Shown piece by piece: positions 48,642 to 58,289 of a DNA stretch of 64,000 nucleotides (its first letter is position 1; every line of letters starts with the position of its first letter). This DNA comes from Thermoanaerobacterium sp. CMT5567-10. GTDB taxonomy: Bacteria; Bacillota; Thermoanaerobacteria; Thermoanaerobacterales; Thermoanaerobacteraceae. Below the pieces are notes generated by a model, which was given only the letters and a program-made list of their open reading frames with translations, made no database searches and was not told the DNA's origin. The position numbers and the translations under genes were made by a program. The DNA lies in contig NZ_CP130558.2 of the NCBI RefSeq assembly GCF_030534315.2, positions 1,003,001-1,067,000 on the forward strand, read 5' to 3'.

Positions 48642-50219
48642 TCATGCCTTTATAAGTTTATCTCTACCTTTATAATTTTTCTCAATAATCTTCTGCGCCA
48701 AATACCTAATTCTTGTGCTTTCATTTAAAGATGCATCAATAAAAATCCTTTCATTTATGACATTGCTAAGAATACCTGTATTTTTACCTAATATCTTATA
48801 AATAGTGTATTGTATTTCTTCTTTCTTTGTCGTCTTTAATTTCAAAATCAATTCTTCAGCCATTCCATCATCAATATTTGCATCTAAAATCCTTAATGCA
48901 TTTAAGCATGCATAACCATCATCATTTCTAATTAAGTATTTTATCCCATTTGTTATCTCTTTGCTTATCCTGCTGTCTTTAAACCCTTTAAGCCTTTTTA
49001 GCTCTTTTATAGCACACAAAGTGTCACTGTGAGATTTATTAGAAGATATCAAGTATTCAAATAATCCTCCTAAGTACCTCATTTCACCAAGTTGTACCAA
49101 AGCAGACATAGTATTTATTCTTAATTCCTTATCATCTATATACTTTTTTATTATATCCTTTGCCTCAAAAGCTTCCAAATTTGCAAGTGAAGTAATTATA
49201 CATGCTTTAATTTCACTGTTTAAATTTTCATCATTCAGCATATTTACTAAATACTTTATCGACTTTTTGTCTTTTGTATATCCTAATCCTATTATAATAT
49301 TCATCTTATTTTCTATTAATGGGGAATTTAATGCCTCAATAAGGCAATCTGTAGCACTGCCAATTCTCATTTTTCCCAATGTTATAGCTGCTTTTTGATT
49401 GTAGTCTTCATTGTATAGCATCTTTGATAAACTTTCAATTGCCATATCCTTTGAGCGAGATATTACATTAGAATACACTGTATTAAGGCTTTTATTCTCA
49501 TTGTTCATATAGCATTTTATTATTTCTGACAAGGCTTCCTCACCAAAGTGAGAAAGTTTATCTATCAATCTAAATGCTACATTTCTTTCATTTACGCTAA
49601 ACCCATTAAATGTATTTACCATGTTTAAAACAGGTCTTATGCATCTTTCATCTCCAATATCTATTAAACAATCCGCTGCTAAAACTTTAAGGCTTTCATC
49701 GTTGAGAAGCATTAAAAGTACATCAAAAGCAGATTTCTCCTTGATTGTCCTTATTGCTTCTATCGCAATCTTCATCTGCAAATCCCATGTCCAATTTTTC
49801 AGCACACTAATAAGCGCATCTCTCCCAGCTTTGCTTAGATTACACACAGAAACCAAAATTCTTAAAATCGATTGATACACATTTTTATCACTCAAATTAA
49901 GCGCTTTTGTGCAGTACAAAAACATCTCAATGGGATTTTGACCATCCTCTAGTATGCTTTTTAATAGGTCTATTATTTCTACTTCCATCAAATTAAGATC
50001 TTTCTCATTTACCATTCTCAATTTAATAGTTTTTTCATAAACTAGTTGCGCATTTATATCGGATATATAATATTCAAAAACATGCTCTTTTACCATTTCC
50101 GTTTTTTCTGTATTAGCAGCAGCACCCAAAAAACTTTTTCCTTCCTTAATATCGTCATTGTGTATATTAAAAAACAAATCTCTGTTTTCTTGAAGCAAAT
50201 TTCTCCAATTAACAGCCAT
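48642..50219 (-). CDS. HEAT-repeat protein in Hsp70 operon
   Basis: A 525-residue protein starting MAVNWRNLLQENRDLFFNIH, GAGGTG upstream. Repeated two-helix units occur through most of the length, for example SAFDVLLMLLNDESLKVLAA, IGSATDCLIEALNSPLIENK and KSIKYLVNMLNDENLNSEIK, the pattern of HEAT or PBS-lyase-type repeats. Such proteins are scaffolds for protein binding. The start overlaps the Hsp70-like stop by 11 bases, implying coupled synthesis. Confidence 0.85.
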   Translation of the reverse strand: MAVNWRNLLQENRDLFFNIHNDDIKEGKSFLGAAANTEKTEMVKEHVFEYYISDINAQLVYEKTIKLRMVNEKDLNLMEVEIIDLLKSILEDGQNPIEMFLYCTKALNLSDKNVYQSILRILVSVCNLSKAGRDALISVLKNWTWDLQMKIAIEAIRTIKEKSAFDVLLMLLNDESLKVLAADCLIDIGDERCIRPVLNMVNTFNGFSVNERNVAFRLIDKLSHFGEEALSEIIKCYMNNENKSLNTVYSNVISRSKDMAIESLSKMLYNEDYNQKAAITLGKMRIGSATDCLIEALNSPLIENKMNIIIGLGYTKDKKSIKYLVNMLNDENLNSEIKACIITSLANLEAFEAKDIIKKYIDDKELRINTMSALVQLGEMRYLGGLFEYLISSNKSHSDTLCAIKELKRLKGFKDSRISKEITNGIKYLIRNDDGYACLNALRILDANIDDGMAEELILKLKTTKKEEIQYTIYKILGKNTGILSNVINERIFIDASLNESTRIRYLAQKIIEKNYKGRDKLIKA

Positions 50220-51828
50220 CATATAACACCTCTTTATCGAATGTGACATCTATTCTTTGTTTGTCATTGCCAGTTACCCATGCTTCTAAATGCAAAATCC
50301 TATTCTTATCAAAAGTCACTTTTATAGATATAGGTGTACCAGGCTTTATAATATCAGTAAATGTCAATTGCATAGATTTAAGCCTTTTCATCTTCGGATC
50401 ATAAATACTTTTCCCAGATAAAATATCCAGTTTTATTCCTGTTGCATTATCTACTTTAACAATATTATCATAGACTCTTTCGTAAGGCGCTTTTGTTCCC
50501 TGACTTACCAGCAAAACAGGTAAATCATTTTTTACATCCAAGTAAATATTCTCAGCCACTACTGGATATATTATGATTTTACCTTTTTCACTTCTCTTTC
50601 TATTTTCACTATAATAATTGTATAAAGCCGCACCTTTTGCCACTGAATACATAGGGTCAAGGTAATTAATGGACTTCTTTCCAAAAAAGCTTTCAACTGC
50701 TCTTCTTACAGAACTATATGCAGTCATTCCTCCAACTAAAAACACCTCATCAATGTCTTCCTTGTTTAAATTCGCTTTATTAAGAGTATCAATTATCGGA
50801 TCTATAATATTAAAGCCTAAATTTCCACCTTTTGTCAACAGTGGTTTTATACATTCATCATATTCCTTTTTGCTTATTTCAAAATCAAATGTTTTGCCAT
50901 TATAAAAATTTTCAATGGAATTTTTATACACTATATCCTCATTATCTTTGTCAATTAAACTACTTGTTTCAGATGAAAACACCATCTTTGCTTTTTCAAT
51001 TTCCAGTGATAATATACTAAATATATATCTTTTGGCATCTACATCTGATGAAATCGAATTATAATCAATATTGTTTAAAATCGAATATTTGTGCAATAAA
51101 TATAAAACACCACATATATCGAAATCGACACCGCCAAGCTGTATATGAGGCGAAATAGCCAGCTCTTCTACTTTATAATCATCATCTAAAATTTCTACAT
51201 TCATGATTGAAACATCACAAGTCCCACCACCAAGGTCAAATACAAGCACTTTTTTTGGCGTTGAAAAATCGTATTTTTTTTGACTTCGATCATTTAATTT
51301 TTCCTCGTATATAAGCTCCAACAAAGCCGCCGTCGGCTCTGATATAAAGATAAGCTTATCTTCTATAAATCCAGCTAATTTGGCAGCATTTTTTGTTGAT
51401 TTAATTTGATCATGGTTAAAAGAAGCTGGAACAGTTATGACTGCTCCATCTATCGCCGTATTATAAATCCTTTCAATGTTCTTTTTTACAACAGTTAAAA
51501 TCTTGCCTGCAACATCTTCTGGAGTATATTTGTTACTACCTATCTGCCATACATGATTTCGATTACCAATATAATTTTTGCTGTTGTATATTACGCGATC
51601 ATATTCTAAATTTTTCATCTTCCTGGCAAACTCGCCAATGTATTCTTTCCCAAATTCATCTACATATAAACAGGATGGCAACGTTTTTTTTAATATTAAA
51701 CATCCAGTATCATCACAGATTTGCTCCATGTCTAAAATATTTATCTCAAAATTGCCATCCTCTGTCAAATTACCGCCTGCTGCCACCGTGTTAGTAGTTC
51801 CAAGATCAATGCCAATGTATGGTTTCAT
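50209..51828 (-). CDS. Hsp70/DnaK-like ATPase
   Basis: A 539-residue protein. The ATPase domain is clear: MKPYIGIDLGTTNTVAAGGN, then DGAVITVPASFNHDQIKSTK, LIFISEPTAALLELIYEEKL, VLVFDLGGGTCDVSIMNV and VFLVGGMTAYSSVRRAVESF. The substrate-binding part is short (about residues 405-539; PVLLVSQGTKAPYERVYDN; LTFTDIIKPGTPISIKVTFD) and lacks the helical lid of DnaK. It is therefore a specialised Hsp70-like protein, not the housekeeping chaperone. It lies between beta-CASP and HEAT genes. Confidence 0.88.
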   Translation of the reverse strand: MKPYIGIDLGTTNTVAAGGNLTEDGNFEINILDMEQICDDTGCLILKKTLPSCLYVDEFGKEYIGEFARKMKNLEYDRVIYNSKNYIGNRNHVWQIGSNKYTPEDVAGKILTVVKKNIERIYNTAIDGAVITVPASFNHDQIKSTKNAAKLAGFIEDKLIFISEPTAALLELIYEEKLNDRSQKKYDFSTPKKVLVFDLGGGTCDVSIMNVEILDDDYKVEELAISPHIQLGGVDFDICGVLYLLHKYSILNNIDYNSISSDVDAKRYIFSILSLEIEKAKMVFSSETSSLIDKDNEDIVYKNSIENFYNGKTFDFEISKKEYDECIKPLLTKGGNLGFNIIDPIIDTLNKANLNKEDIDEVFLVGGMTAYSSVRRAVESFFGKKSINYLDPMYSVAKGAALYNYYSENRKRSEKGKIIIYPVVAENIYLDVKNDLPVLLVSQGTKAPYERVYDNIVKVDNATGIKLDILSGKSIYDPKMKRLKSMQLTFTDIIKPGTPISIKVTFDKNRILHLEAWVTGNDKQRIDVTFDKEVLYDGC

Positions 51829-51909
51829 TTTTCCTCCTTAACTCCCTGAGTACAAAATCAAATTTCTAAGCATTACATACAAACAAATAATTAACATAAA
51901 AAATAATAT

Positions 51910-53778
51910 TTAAGGTGCCATAACATCTACATCTTTAAACCAACTTAATACCTTTTCTATGTTAAATGATTTATTAGATTTAGCACCTCTGTGAACGATG
52001 TAAACTTTTTTTGGTGCAAGTTTCAAAAACACTTCAATAATGTCTTGTATTATCCCATGATTAATAATTGGGATATTTTCCTGCATCATAGATATGGGTT
52101 TTTTTATATTGCTGCTTATATTTAATAATATCGCATTGTCTAAAGACATCAATTCTCTACCGTAGATAAAGGAAGTACTACCTTCTGTAAGATTATCCGA
52201 ACTAGTCATTACCAAACAATTTCCCAGCCCTATCTCTTTTTTTATAAATTCCCTTTTGCTGTCATACAATTTTATGTCATTTGCATTTAAGATACCATTG
52301 CCATAAATAGCTCCTTTCACTTTTTCATACATCATCGTTATATATGACAGTGCTCCGTCAACATAGACATTATATGGCGTATAATTAAAAGTCTTTCTTA
52401 AAAGCAACAGTAAATCTTGAGCTTTTCCTACAGCAAACGCAGGTACAAATGCCACACCGTGATCAGTCAATTCCGACAACATTTCTAAAATCAACCGATC
52501 TTGGATTTTTTTATCGTATACACTAAAACTAGATGTATATCCAAAAGTGGCTTCTGTTATTAATACATCTGCATTCATGCCATCAGGTATAGAAAGCCCC
52601 ACATTTGTCTCCACATCCTTCACTGTAAAATCGCCTGTATAGAATACAGAAAATCCATCTATGTCTATATACACTCCACAAGCTCCCAAAATATGACCAG
52701 ATGGAATAAGTTTCAAAGAAACTTTTTTATCTTTTATTACAGCATCGTAGTAATAATCAGTTAAAATCTTATCATTGATTATATCTAATAACTTATAATC
52801 ATCAACATTTATATTTAAGTCCTGCATATTGCTGCTTTTTGTGAAAAAGCCATTTAATATATACTTCGTCTCATACGACATGATTATAGGGCAATTCAAA
52901 CCATTTTTTATAAGGTTTACAATACTCCCACAGTGATCTAAATGGCAATGAGTAACAACCAGCATGTCAATATCTTTGATATCCAAATCAAGCTTTTTAA
53001 ATTCATCGTAATATACTTTACCATCTTTAAGATTGATACCGCAATCTAATAATATGTTAATTCCATTGTACGTTATTAAGTAACTACTGCCACCTGTGCT
53101 TCCTCCTTCCAATAAATTAAATTTAAACAAATTAAAATCATTATTGGGCTGGATTTTATTCTTATATATTTCATAATACTTATTTAAAATATCCTTATCA
53201 TCTGGATAGAATCTGTAGTACTTGCCCTTTTTTAAATCATCATCATTTTTAATACCCCATTGTATTTCCAACCTAATCATTCTTAAATTGCGATGATTCA
53301 ATTCTTTAGCTTTTTTTAATTCAACTTTCCATATTTCATTCCCTTCATCTTTGTATATCTCAGCCAATATGGTATGTATCAATGACAGAAAATATCTATC
53401 AGTATTTTTTTCTATCATATATAGTAGTTCGTCCTTAATTGAATAATTCCTTCTTTTATTTTTCAAGCTTAACATAAAAATATATAAATTTATCCAAGAA
53501 TTTTCACCATCGTAATTCATCAATTGGTTGTAAATGCCATCTTTTTTTAACGACATTTCAAACTCATCCAGTAAGAGCACACATTCAATAAATAAAATTA
53601 TGTTGCTTTGAGATAAAGCTATGCTATCATATATATTTAAAAAATGCTCCTTTGCGTCGTCAATAATATCAAGATAAACTTCTACTTTTATCTGCCATAA
53701 TATAAGATATGAATAAATATTTCTATCGAGGTCACTTACAAGATTTTTTTGTTTAAAAATATATTTATACGCATCCAT
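51910..53778 (-). CDS. Beta-CASP metallo-beta-lactamase protein with helical N-terminal domain
   Basis: A 622-residue protein; GGGAGG upstream. The N-terminal 205 residues are helical, TPR-like (YLDIIDDAKEHFLNIYDSIA). The rest is a beta-CASP metallo-beta-lactamase: GGSTGGSSYLITYNGINILL, the THCHLDHCG metal motif, SGHILGACGVYIDIDGFSVF, YTGDF, then the CASP region with AFVPAFAVGKAQDLLLLL. The fold is shared with CPSF73 and RNase J nucleases. Presence of all metal motifs suggests activity on RNA or DNA. An 82-base gap separates it from the Hsp70-like gene. Confidence 0.85.
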   Translation of the reverse strand: MDAYKYIFKQKNLVSDLDRNIYSYLILWQIKVEVYLDIIDDAKEHFLNIYDSIALSQSNIILFIECVLLLDEFEMSLKKDGIYNQLMNYDGENSWINLYIFMLSLKNKRRNYSIKDELLYMIEKNTDRYFLSLIHTILAEIYKDEGNEIWKVELKKAKELNHRNLRMIRLEIQWGIKNDDDLKKGKYYRFYPDDKDILNKYYEIYKNKIQPNNDFNLFKFNLLEGGSTGGSSYLITYNGINILLDCGINLKDGKVYYDEFKKLDLDIKDIDMLVVTHCHLDHCGSIVNLIKNGLNCPIIMSYETKYILNGFFTKSSNMQDLNINVDDYKLLDIINDKILTDYYYDAVIKDKKVSLKLIPSGHILGACGVYIDIDGFSVFYTGDFTVKDVETNVGLSIPDGMNADVLITEATFGYTSSFSVYDKKIQDRLILEMLSELTDHGVAFVPAFAVGKAQDLLLLLRKTFNYTPYNVYVDGALSYITMMYEKVKGAIYGNGILNANDIKLYDSKREFIKKEIGLGNCLVMTSSDNLTEGSTSFIYGRELMSLDNAILLNISSNIKKPISMMQENIPIINHGIIQDIIEVFLKLAPKKVYIVHRGAKSNKSFNIEKVLSWFKDVDVMAP

Positions 53779-53903
53779 ATACCTCCCATCTTCAAAATAC
53801 TTTTTTAATTTGTTATCGTATTCAAAAATTATATCATCATGAATTTGTCACACCCCCTCTATATATATTATATTTTAATATCTTTTTATAAAAATTTCTA
53901 CAC

Positions 53904-53932
53904 AAAAAATAAGCCTGGTTTTTGTCCAGGCC
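53904..53932 (-). terminator. Terminator after dhaM
   Basis: On the minus strand GCCTGG, 7-nt loop, CCAGGC, then TTATTTTTTG directly after the dhaM stop. Confidence 0.85.
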
Positions 53933-53933
53933 A

Positions 53934-54326
53934 TTAAATCTTTACAAGGTTTTTAGCTGCTTCTGCTACTGCTTTAACCTTTAATATATCACTGCCTATT
54001 GAAGCTTCTACACTTGCAGCAATAGTTCCTTCAACGAGAGGCGCATCTGCTATCTCAACTTTTCCCGCGTATTCTTCGTCAAGAAATTCTAACGCCATTT
54101 GAGCACTCATGACAGAGCTTCCTAAATCAACTAAGATTAAAACGCCGTCACCGCTTTCGCACTTTTTTATTTCTTCTACGATTTCGTCTACATTTGTGCC
54201 TAATCGCCCATCTTTTGTCCCGCCTGACTTGCCTATTTTGATTTTTCCCCCAGTCATTTGGTCTGCTAATTCATACAAACCGTCTGCTACCTTCTTTGAA
54301 TGGGATACAATAACTATTCCTACCAT
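53934..54326 (-). CDS. dhaM: Dihydroxyacetone kinase phosphotransferase subunit DhaM
   Basis: A 130-residue protein of the EIIA-Man fold. It passes phosphate from HPr to the ADP bound in DhaL. The active His is in VIVSHSKKVADGL. Further blocks are KIGKSGGTKDGRLGTNVDEI and GVLILVDLGSSVMSAQMALE. It is the short one-domain form usual in Firmicutes. Third gene of dhaKLM. Confidence 0.93.
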   Translation of the reverse strand: MVGIVIVSHSKKVADGLYELADQMTGGKIKIGKSGGTKDGRLGTNVDEIVEEIKKCESGDGVLILVDLGSSVMSAQMALEFLDEEYAGKVEIADAPLVEGTIAASVEASIGSDILKVKAVAEAAKNLVKI

Positions 54327-54348
54327 TAGTGATCAAATCCTTTCTTTA

Positions 54349-54996
54349 TTATTGCAACTTATCCATATACTCAGCCGCAGTTTTTATCATCAAATACGCT
54401 GATGTGGCACCTGGATCCTGATGTCCTATACTTCTATCACCAAGGTAGCTAGCTCTTCCTCTACGGGCTGCAATCTTTTTAGTCATCTCAACGCCATTGT
54501 ATGACGCATTTACAGCTATATTTAACGCTTCATTAAATTTAAGTCCATCTTCCAGAGACTTTTTTAATTCATTTAATGCAGGCTCAATTGCATCTATCAT
54601 CGTTTTGTCCCCAGCTTGCGCCTTCCCTCTTTCTTTTATTCCAGAAAGACCTGCCTCAAACATCGCGACAATTTCATTATCATCTATTGTGCTTTTGCCT
54701 GACACTGCATTACCCATTCTCATAAAAAATGTACCATAGAGTGGTCCAGAAGCTCCACCGACAGTAGAAACTAAGACCATTCCAACGTTTTTAAGTATTG
54801 TACCTATATCTTTATCTGAAAATTGCGGCATCTTTTCTTTAACAGCTTTAAATCCTCTGTCAAGATTGATTCCATGATCAGCATCACCAATGGCAGCATC
54901 TAAATCTGTAAGATACTGCTTATTCGCTTCAATGACTTCTGATATATTGCTTATAATATTTAAAACATCGTTTGTTGTAAGTATCAATTTTATCAT
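54349..54996 (-). CDS. dhaL: Dihydroxyacetone kinase ADP-binding subunit DhaL
   Basis: A protein of about 215 residues. The nucleotide and Mg2+ site is visible as LDAAIGDADHGINLDRGF with the three Asp. KTMIDAIEPALNELKKSLED and YLGDRSIGHQDPGATSAYLM complete the family pattern. DhaL holds ADP as a fixed cofactor that is rephosphorylated by DhaM. The start is uncertain: ATG at 54996 or TTG at 54987, the latter better spaced from GGAAGG. Confidence 0.93.
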   Translation of the reverse strand: MIKLILTTNDVLNIISNISEVIEANKQYLTDLDAAIGDADHGINLDRGFKAVKEKMPQFSDKDIGTILKNVGMVLVSTVGGASGPLYGTFFMRMGNAVSGKSTIDDNEIVAMFEAGLSGIKERGKAQAGDKTMIDAIEPALNELKKSLEDGLKFNEALNIAVNASYNGVEMTKKIAARRGRASYLGDRSIGHQDPGATSAYLMIKTAAEYMDKLQ

Positions 54997-55013
54997 CCCT
55001 TCCAACTAATTTT

Positions 55014-56015
55014 CTATTTAAATTGCTTAAATGCAGGTGTATCTGCTGACGCATCTAAAAGTGATTTAAGCTCATCATCAAGTTTTAAAAGCGATATTGA
55101 GAATCCGCTCATCTCAAGGGACGTCATGTATTCGCCGACAAAAGTTTTATAGACATTGATATTTTTTCCCAAAAGGTATTCATTTACTTCCTTGTTTGCT
55201 ATAAAAAGCTCTGAAAGAGGCGTTGCTCCAAGTCCATTTACCATCAAAGCAACTTCGTCACCATCGTTAAACGGCAAATCAGCAACAATTTTATCCATAA
55301 GTTCTGCAACTATCTCTTTTGCTCCTTTTATTTTTTCCCTATGTGTTCCAGGTTCGCCGTGTATACCAATCCCTATCTCTATTTCATCTTCATCAAGCGT
55401 GAAACTAGGTTTTCCTGCTGCAGGTACAGTACATGGTGTAAATGCCATGCCCATAGAACGTAAATTTTTTATCACCTTTTCTGCAACTTCTTTGACTTCT
55501 TTAAGCTCTGCTCCTTCTTCAGCTTTCGCTCCAGCTATCTTGTGGACGAAAACAGTGCCTGCAATACCTCTTCTACCTTGTGTATATGTGCTGTTTTCAA
55601 CAGCCACATCATCATCCACAATCACTTCTGAAACCTTTATTCCATCCATTTCAGCCATCTCTTTAGCCATCTCAAAATTCATTACATCACCTGTGTAGTT
55701 TTTGATTATAAGCAAAACACCTTTGCCACCGTCTACAGCCTTTATAGCTTCATAAACTTGATCTGGCGTTGGAGACGTAAAAACAGCGCCTAAGCACGCT
55801 GCATCCAACATGCCTTTGCCTACATATCCCGCATGTGCAGGTTCATGACCGCTGCCTCCTCCGCTTACTAGTCCAACTTTCCCCTCAACAGGAGATGCTT
55901 TTCTTACCACAACATCCACATTATCAAGCTTTCTCAAATAAGATGGAAATGCGTAAAGAAGACCAGATATCATTTCCTTTACTACTTCGTCAGGATTATT
56001 GATAAGTTTTTTCAT
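55014..56015 (-). CDS. dhaK: Dihydroxyacetone kinase substrate-binding subunit DhaK
   Basis: A 333-residue protein starting MKKLINNPDEVVKEMISGLL, with GGGGG upstream. It has SGGGSGHEPAHAGYVGKGML and the covalent substrate His region IGIGIHGEPGTHREK. It binds dihydroxyacetone covalently and phosphorylates it with DhaL. First gene of the operon, downstream of a sigma-54 promoter. Confidence 0.94.
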   Translation of the reverse strand: MKKLINNPDEVVKEMISGLLYAFPSYLRKLDNVDVVVRKASPVEGKVGLVSGGGSGHEPAHAGYVGKGMLDAACLGAVFTSPTPDQVYEAIKAVDGGKGVLLIIKNYTGDVMNFEMAKEMAEMDGIKVSEVIVDDDVAVENSTYTQGRRGIAGTVFVHKIAGAKAEEGAELKEVKEVAEKVIKNLRSMGMAFTPCTVPAAGKPSFTLDEDEIEIGIGIHGEPGTHREKIKGAKEIVAELMDKIVADLPFNDGDEVALMVNGLGATPLSELFIANKEVNEYLLGKNINVYKTFVGEYMTSLEMSGFSISLLKLDDELKSLLDASADTPAFKQFK

Positions 56016-56055
56016 AATATTAACCCCCATATTTTAAATTTTCACAATTATTTAA

Positions 56056-56071
56056 TGCAAATCATGTGCCA
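56056..56071 (-). promoter_or_regulatory. Sigma-54 promoter of dhaKLM
   Basis: On the minus strand TGGCACATGATTTGCA matches the -24/-12 consensus TGGCAC-N5-TTGCA exactly. It lies 41 bases upstream of the dhaK start, so transcription should begin near 56045. Confidence 0.88.
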
Positions 56072-56083
56072 ATAAAAAAATAA

Positions 56084-56111
56084 GGTATGCTGAAATGAAT
56101 ATTCGCATACC
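56084..56111. promoter_or_regulatory. Inverted repeat, candidate activator site for dha operon
   Basis: GGTATGC, 14-nt spacer, GCATACC, a perfect 7-bp dyad just upstream of the sigma-54 promoter. It is close to the promoter for an enhancer site, so the role is tentative. Confidence 0.5.
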
Positions 56112-56188
56112 GCCATTTATACCATATTTATGATAAATAAATCATTTTAAGCTTGGTAATAAGTATCAAGCTATGGTATAATTTGATA

Positions 56189-57820
56189 TTAATTTTCAAC
56201 AAGGTGAAATTTCCTTGCTTTTGCTGCAACGGTTTTATGCGTCAACCCCAGAGCTTTTCCAGCTTTATTAAAGCTTTTGTATCTGGACAATGCCGCTTTA
56301 ATTATCTTATACTCATAATTTTCCATCTTTTCAATATCATAATTATCTCCCAAATATATAACTTCATCATCTTTGCTATCTTTAACATTCTTAATATATG
56401 ACGGCAAATCGTCAAAATCAATATACTCTTTATCGCTTAATGTGATGCATCTCTCAATCAAATTTTCAAGTTCCCTTATATTTCCCGGCCAATCATATTT
56501 TATCAAGGCTTTTATCGCTTTATTAGTAACAAACTGGACATTTTTCCCAAGTTTCTTGTTCAACTTCTTAATAAAATGCTCCACCAAAACTGGAATATCC
56601 TCTTTTCTATCCCTTAGTGATGGCAAAAATATAGGAATTACATTTAACCTGTAATAAAGATCTTCTCTAAAAGTTCCATTTTTCATGGCCTCTTCCAAAT
56701 TCTTATTAGTTGCCGCTATTATTCTGACATCTACTTTTATAGTCCTAATTCCTCCAACTCTTTCAAACTCCTTATCCTGCAAAACCCTTAAAAGCTTAAC
56801 CTGAATTTCGATTGGAATATCTCCTATTTCATCTAAAAAGATACTTCCTCCATCAGCCAACTCAAACTTGCCTATTTTTTGCGTTATGGCACCTGTAAAT
56901 GCTCCTTTTTCATGTCCAAACAATTCACTTTCCAGCAATGCGCTTGGAATAGCGGCACAATTTACTCTTATGAAAGGTTTGTCACGCCTTTTGCTTGAAT
57001 AATGTATCGCATTTGCAACTAATTCCTTACCTGTACCGCTTTCCCCTCTTATTATGACAGTTGAATCTGTCTCAGCAGCTTTTGATGCAATCGTCAATGC
57101 GTCTTTTAATTTGCCGCTGTTGCCAACAATAATATCAAACGCCTTATCAAGCTTTCTGCTTCTTTTAAGTTCCCCTTCAAGGTACTCAATCTGAGGAAAA
57201 TCCTGAAAGACGACTAAAGATCCGGTTATCTTGCCACCAGCATAGATTGGAGTAATATTGACAAATAGAGTTTTTTCGCCTATAACGTATTTTTTATTTA
57301 AAAATTCACTACCATTATTTAAAACTTGGTTAACATCTACATCTGGTATAACTTCATTGATATTCTTCCCAATTGCTTTGTCTAAACTGAAGCCCGTTAT
57401 TTTCTCAGAAGCTTTATTAAATATAGTGATAATTCCGTTTTCATCTGTTGCAATAATCCCAACTGCGATAGAATTAAATATTTCTTCGTATGCAATAGAT
57501 GTATTTTTTAAAAGCTCATACGTGCCGCTTTCGTCATTTATCTGCTTTAAATCCTCTAAAAATATTTTTTTAATCTTTTTCACCGAAGAAATGCAATTAT
57601 CGCCTTCAACAATTATCTCAATATCATCGCCTTCTGATGCAAAAAATGTTATCATTGAAAGCATACTGTTTGCAGGTACAAGCCTTGCACTTCCAGACTT
57701 TCTAAACATCACTTTTACATTGTTTTTTTTACATACATCATTTACTTTTCTAACTATCATTGCAGATATTTGCGAATGTATATTAATCGGAGACTTTATT
57801 TTCTCACAAATTTTCTCCAT
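56189..57820 (-). CDS. Sigma-54-dependent activator with HPr-like and PAS domains
   Basis: A 543-residue protein starting MEKICEKIKSPINIHSQISA; GGAAGG upstream. Residues 8-92 resemble the phosphocarrier HPr, with a His at residue 15 in NIHSQ. A PAS domain follows (about 110-215). The AAA+ domain has RGESGTGKELV, GAFTGA and DEIGDIP. The Fis-type helix-turn-helix is FNKAGKALGLTHKTVAAKAR. It should activate the sigma-54 promoter of the adjacent dhaKLM operon, possibly under control of PTS phosphorylation or glycerol metabolites. Confidence 0.9.
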   Translation of the reverse strand: MEKICEKIKSPINIHSQISAMIVRKVNDVCKKNNVKVMFRKSGSARLVPANSMLSMITFFASEGDDIEIIVEGDNCISSVKKIKKIFLEDLKQINDESGTYELLKNTSIAYEEIFNSIAVGIIATDENGIITIFNKASEKITGFSLDKAIGKNINEVIPDVDVNQVLNNGSEFLNKKYVIGEKTLFVNITPIYAGGKITGSLVVFQDFPQIEYLEGELKRSRKLDKAFDIIVGNSGKLKDALTIASKAAETDSTVIIRGESGTGKELVANAIHYSSKRRDKPFIRVNCAAIPSALLESELFGHEKGAFTGAITQKIGKFELADGGSIFLDEIGDIPIEIQVKLLRVLQDKEFERVGGIRTIKVDVRIIAATNKNLEEAMKNGTFREDLYYRLNVIPIFLPSLRDRKEDIPVLVEHFIKKLNKKLGKNVQFVTNKAIKALIKYDWPGNIRELENLIERCITLSDKEYIDFDDLPSYIKNVKDSKDDEVIYLGDNYDIEKMENYEYKIIKAALSRYKSFNKAGKALGLTHKTVAAKARKFHLVEN

Positions 57821-57922
57821 ACTTTGCATTCCTTCCTTTTAACAATTAATAGACAAATAAAATGTACACTCTCTGACTCTTTTATTTTATACTGATGAAC
57901 CTTAAAATATCACTTATTATTT

Positions 57923-58288
57923 CTATTCGGCATACAAAGCTCTTGTAGCAATTACATCAACACCGGTATTTAAGATATTTTTCACTATCACATCTCCTAC
58001 TTTGATGGGAGGTTTAACTGTAATCATTGACAATTCCAAAACAGCCTTATTTAAAAGTTCTTTCGGAATCGGCTCTTTTGTTCTTACAGATACCAAAGGC
58101 AGATGTCCACCTTCAGCTTTTACCGTGGTGGTTAAAGTCCTTTTAGGCGCTAATATTTCATCTTCTGCATATTTTAATCCTCTTTTACATTCATATCCTG
58201 TTATGCTGACGATTTCTTTTCCTTCCACCTCTACAACCAATTGACATCCGTTTGGACAGACAATACATGTTAATTCCCGCTTTTCCAT
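57923..58288 (-). CDS. DUF1667 protein, partner of anaerobic G3P dehydrogenase
   Basis: A 121-residue protein with CIVCPNGCQLVVEVEGKEIV and GYECKRGLKYAEDEI, the DUF1667 Cys pattern that may bind a metal or iron-sulfur cluster. In Firmicutes it follows glpA-like and FAD-oxidoreductase genes, as here (1-base gap). It probably plays the role of the third subunit of the anaerobic glycerol-3-phosphate dehydrogenase. Confidence 0.88.
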   Translation of the reverse strand: MEKRELTCIVCPNGCQLVVEVEGKEIVSITGYECKRGLKYAEDEILAPKRTLTTTVKAEGGHLPLVSVRTKEPIPKELLNKAVLELSMITVKPPIKVGDVIVKNILNTGVDVIATRALYAE

Positions 58289-58289
58289 C

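Noticed and set aside
56150-56172. AGCTTG/CAAGCT stem after the sigma-54 activator as terminator
   Set aside because: Only 6 bp, long loop and no T-run; too weak to list.
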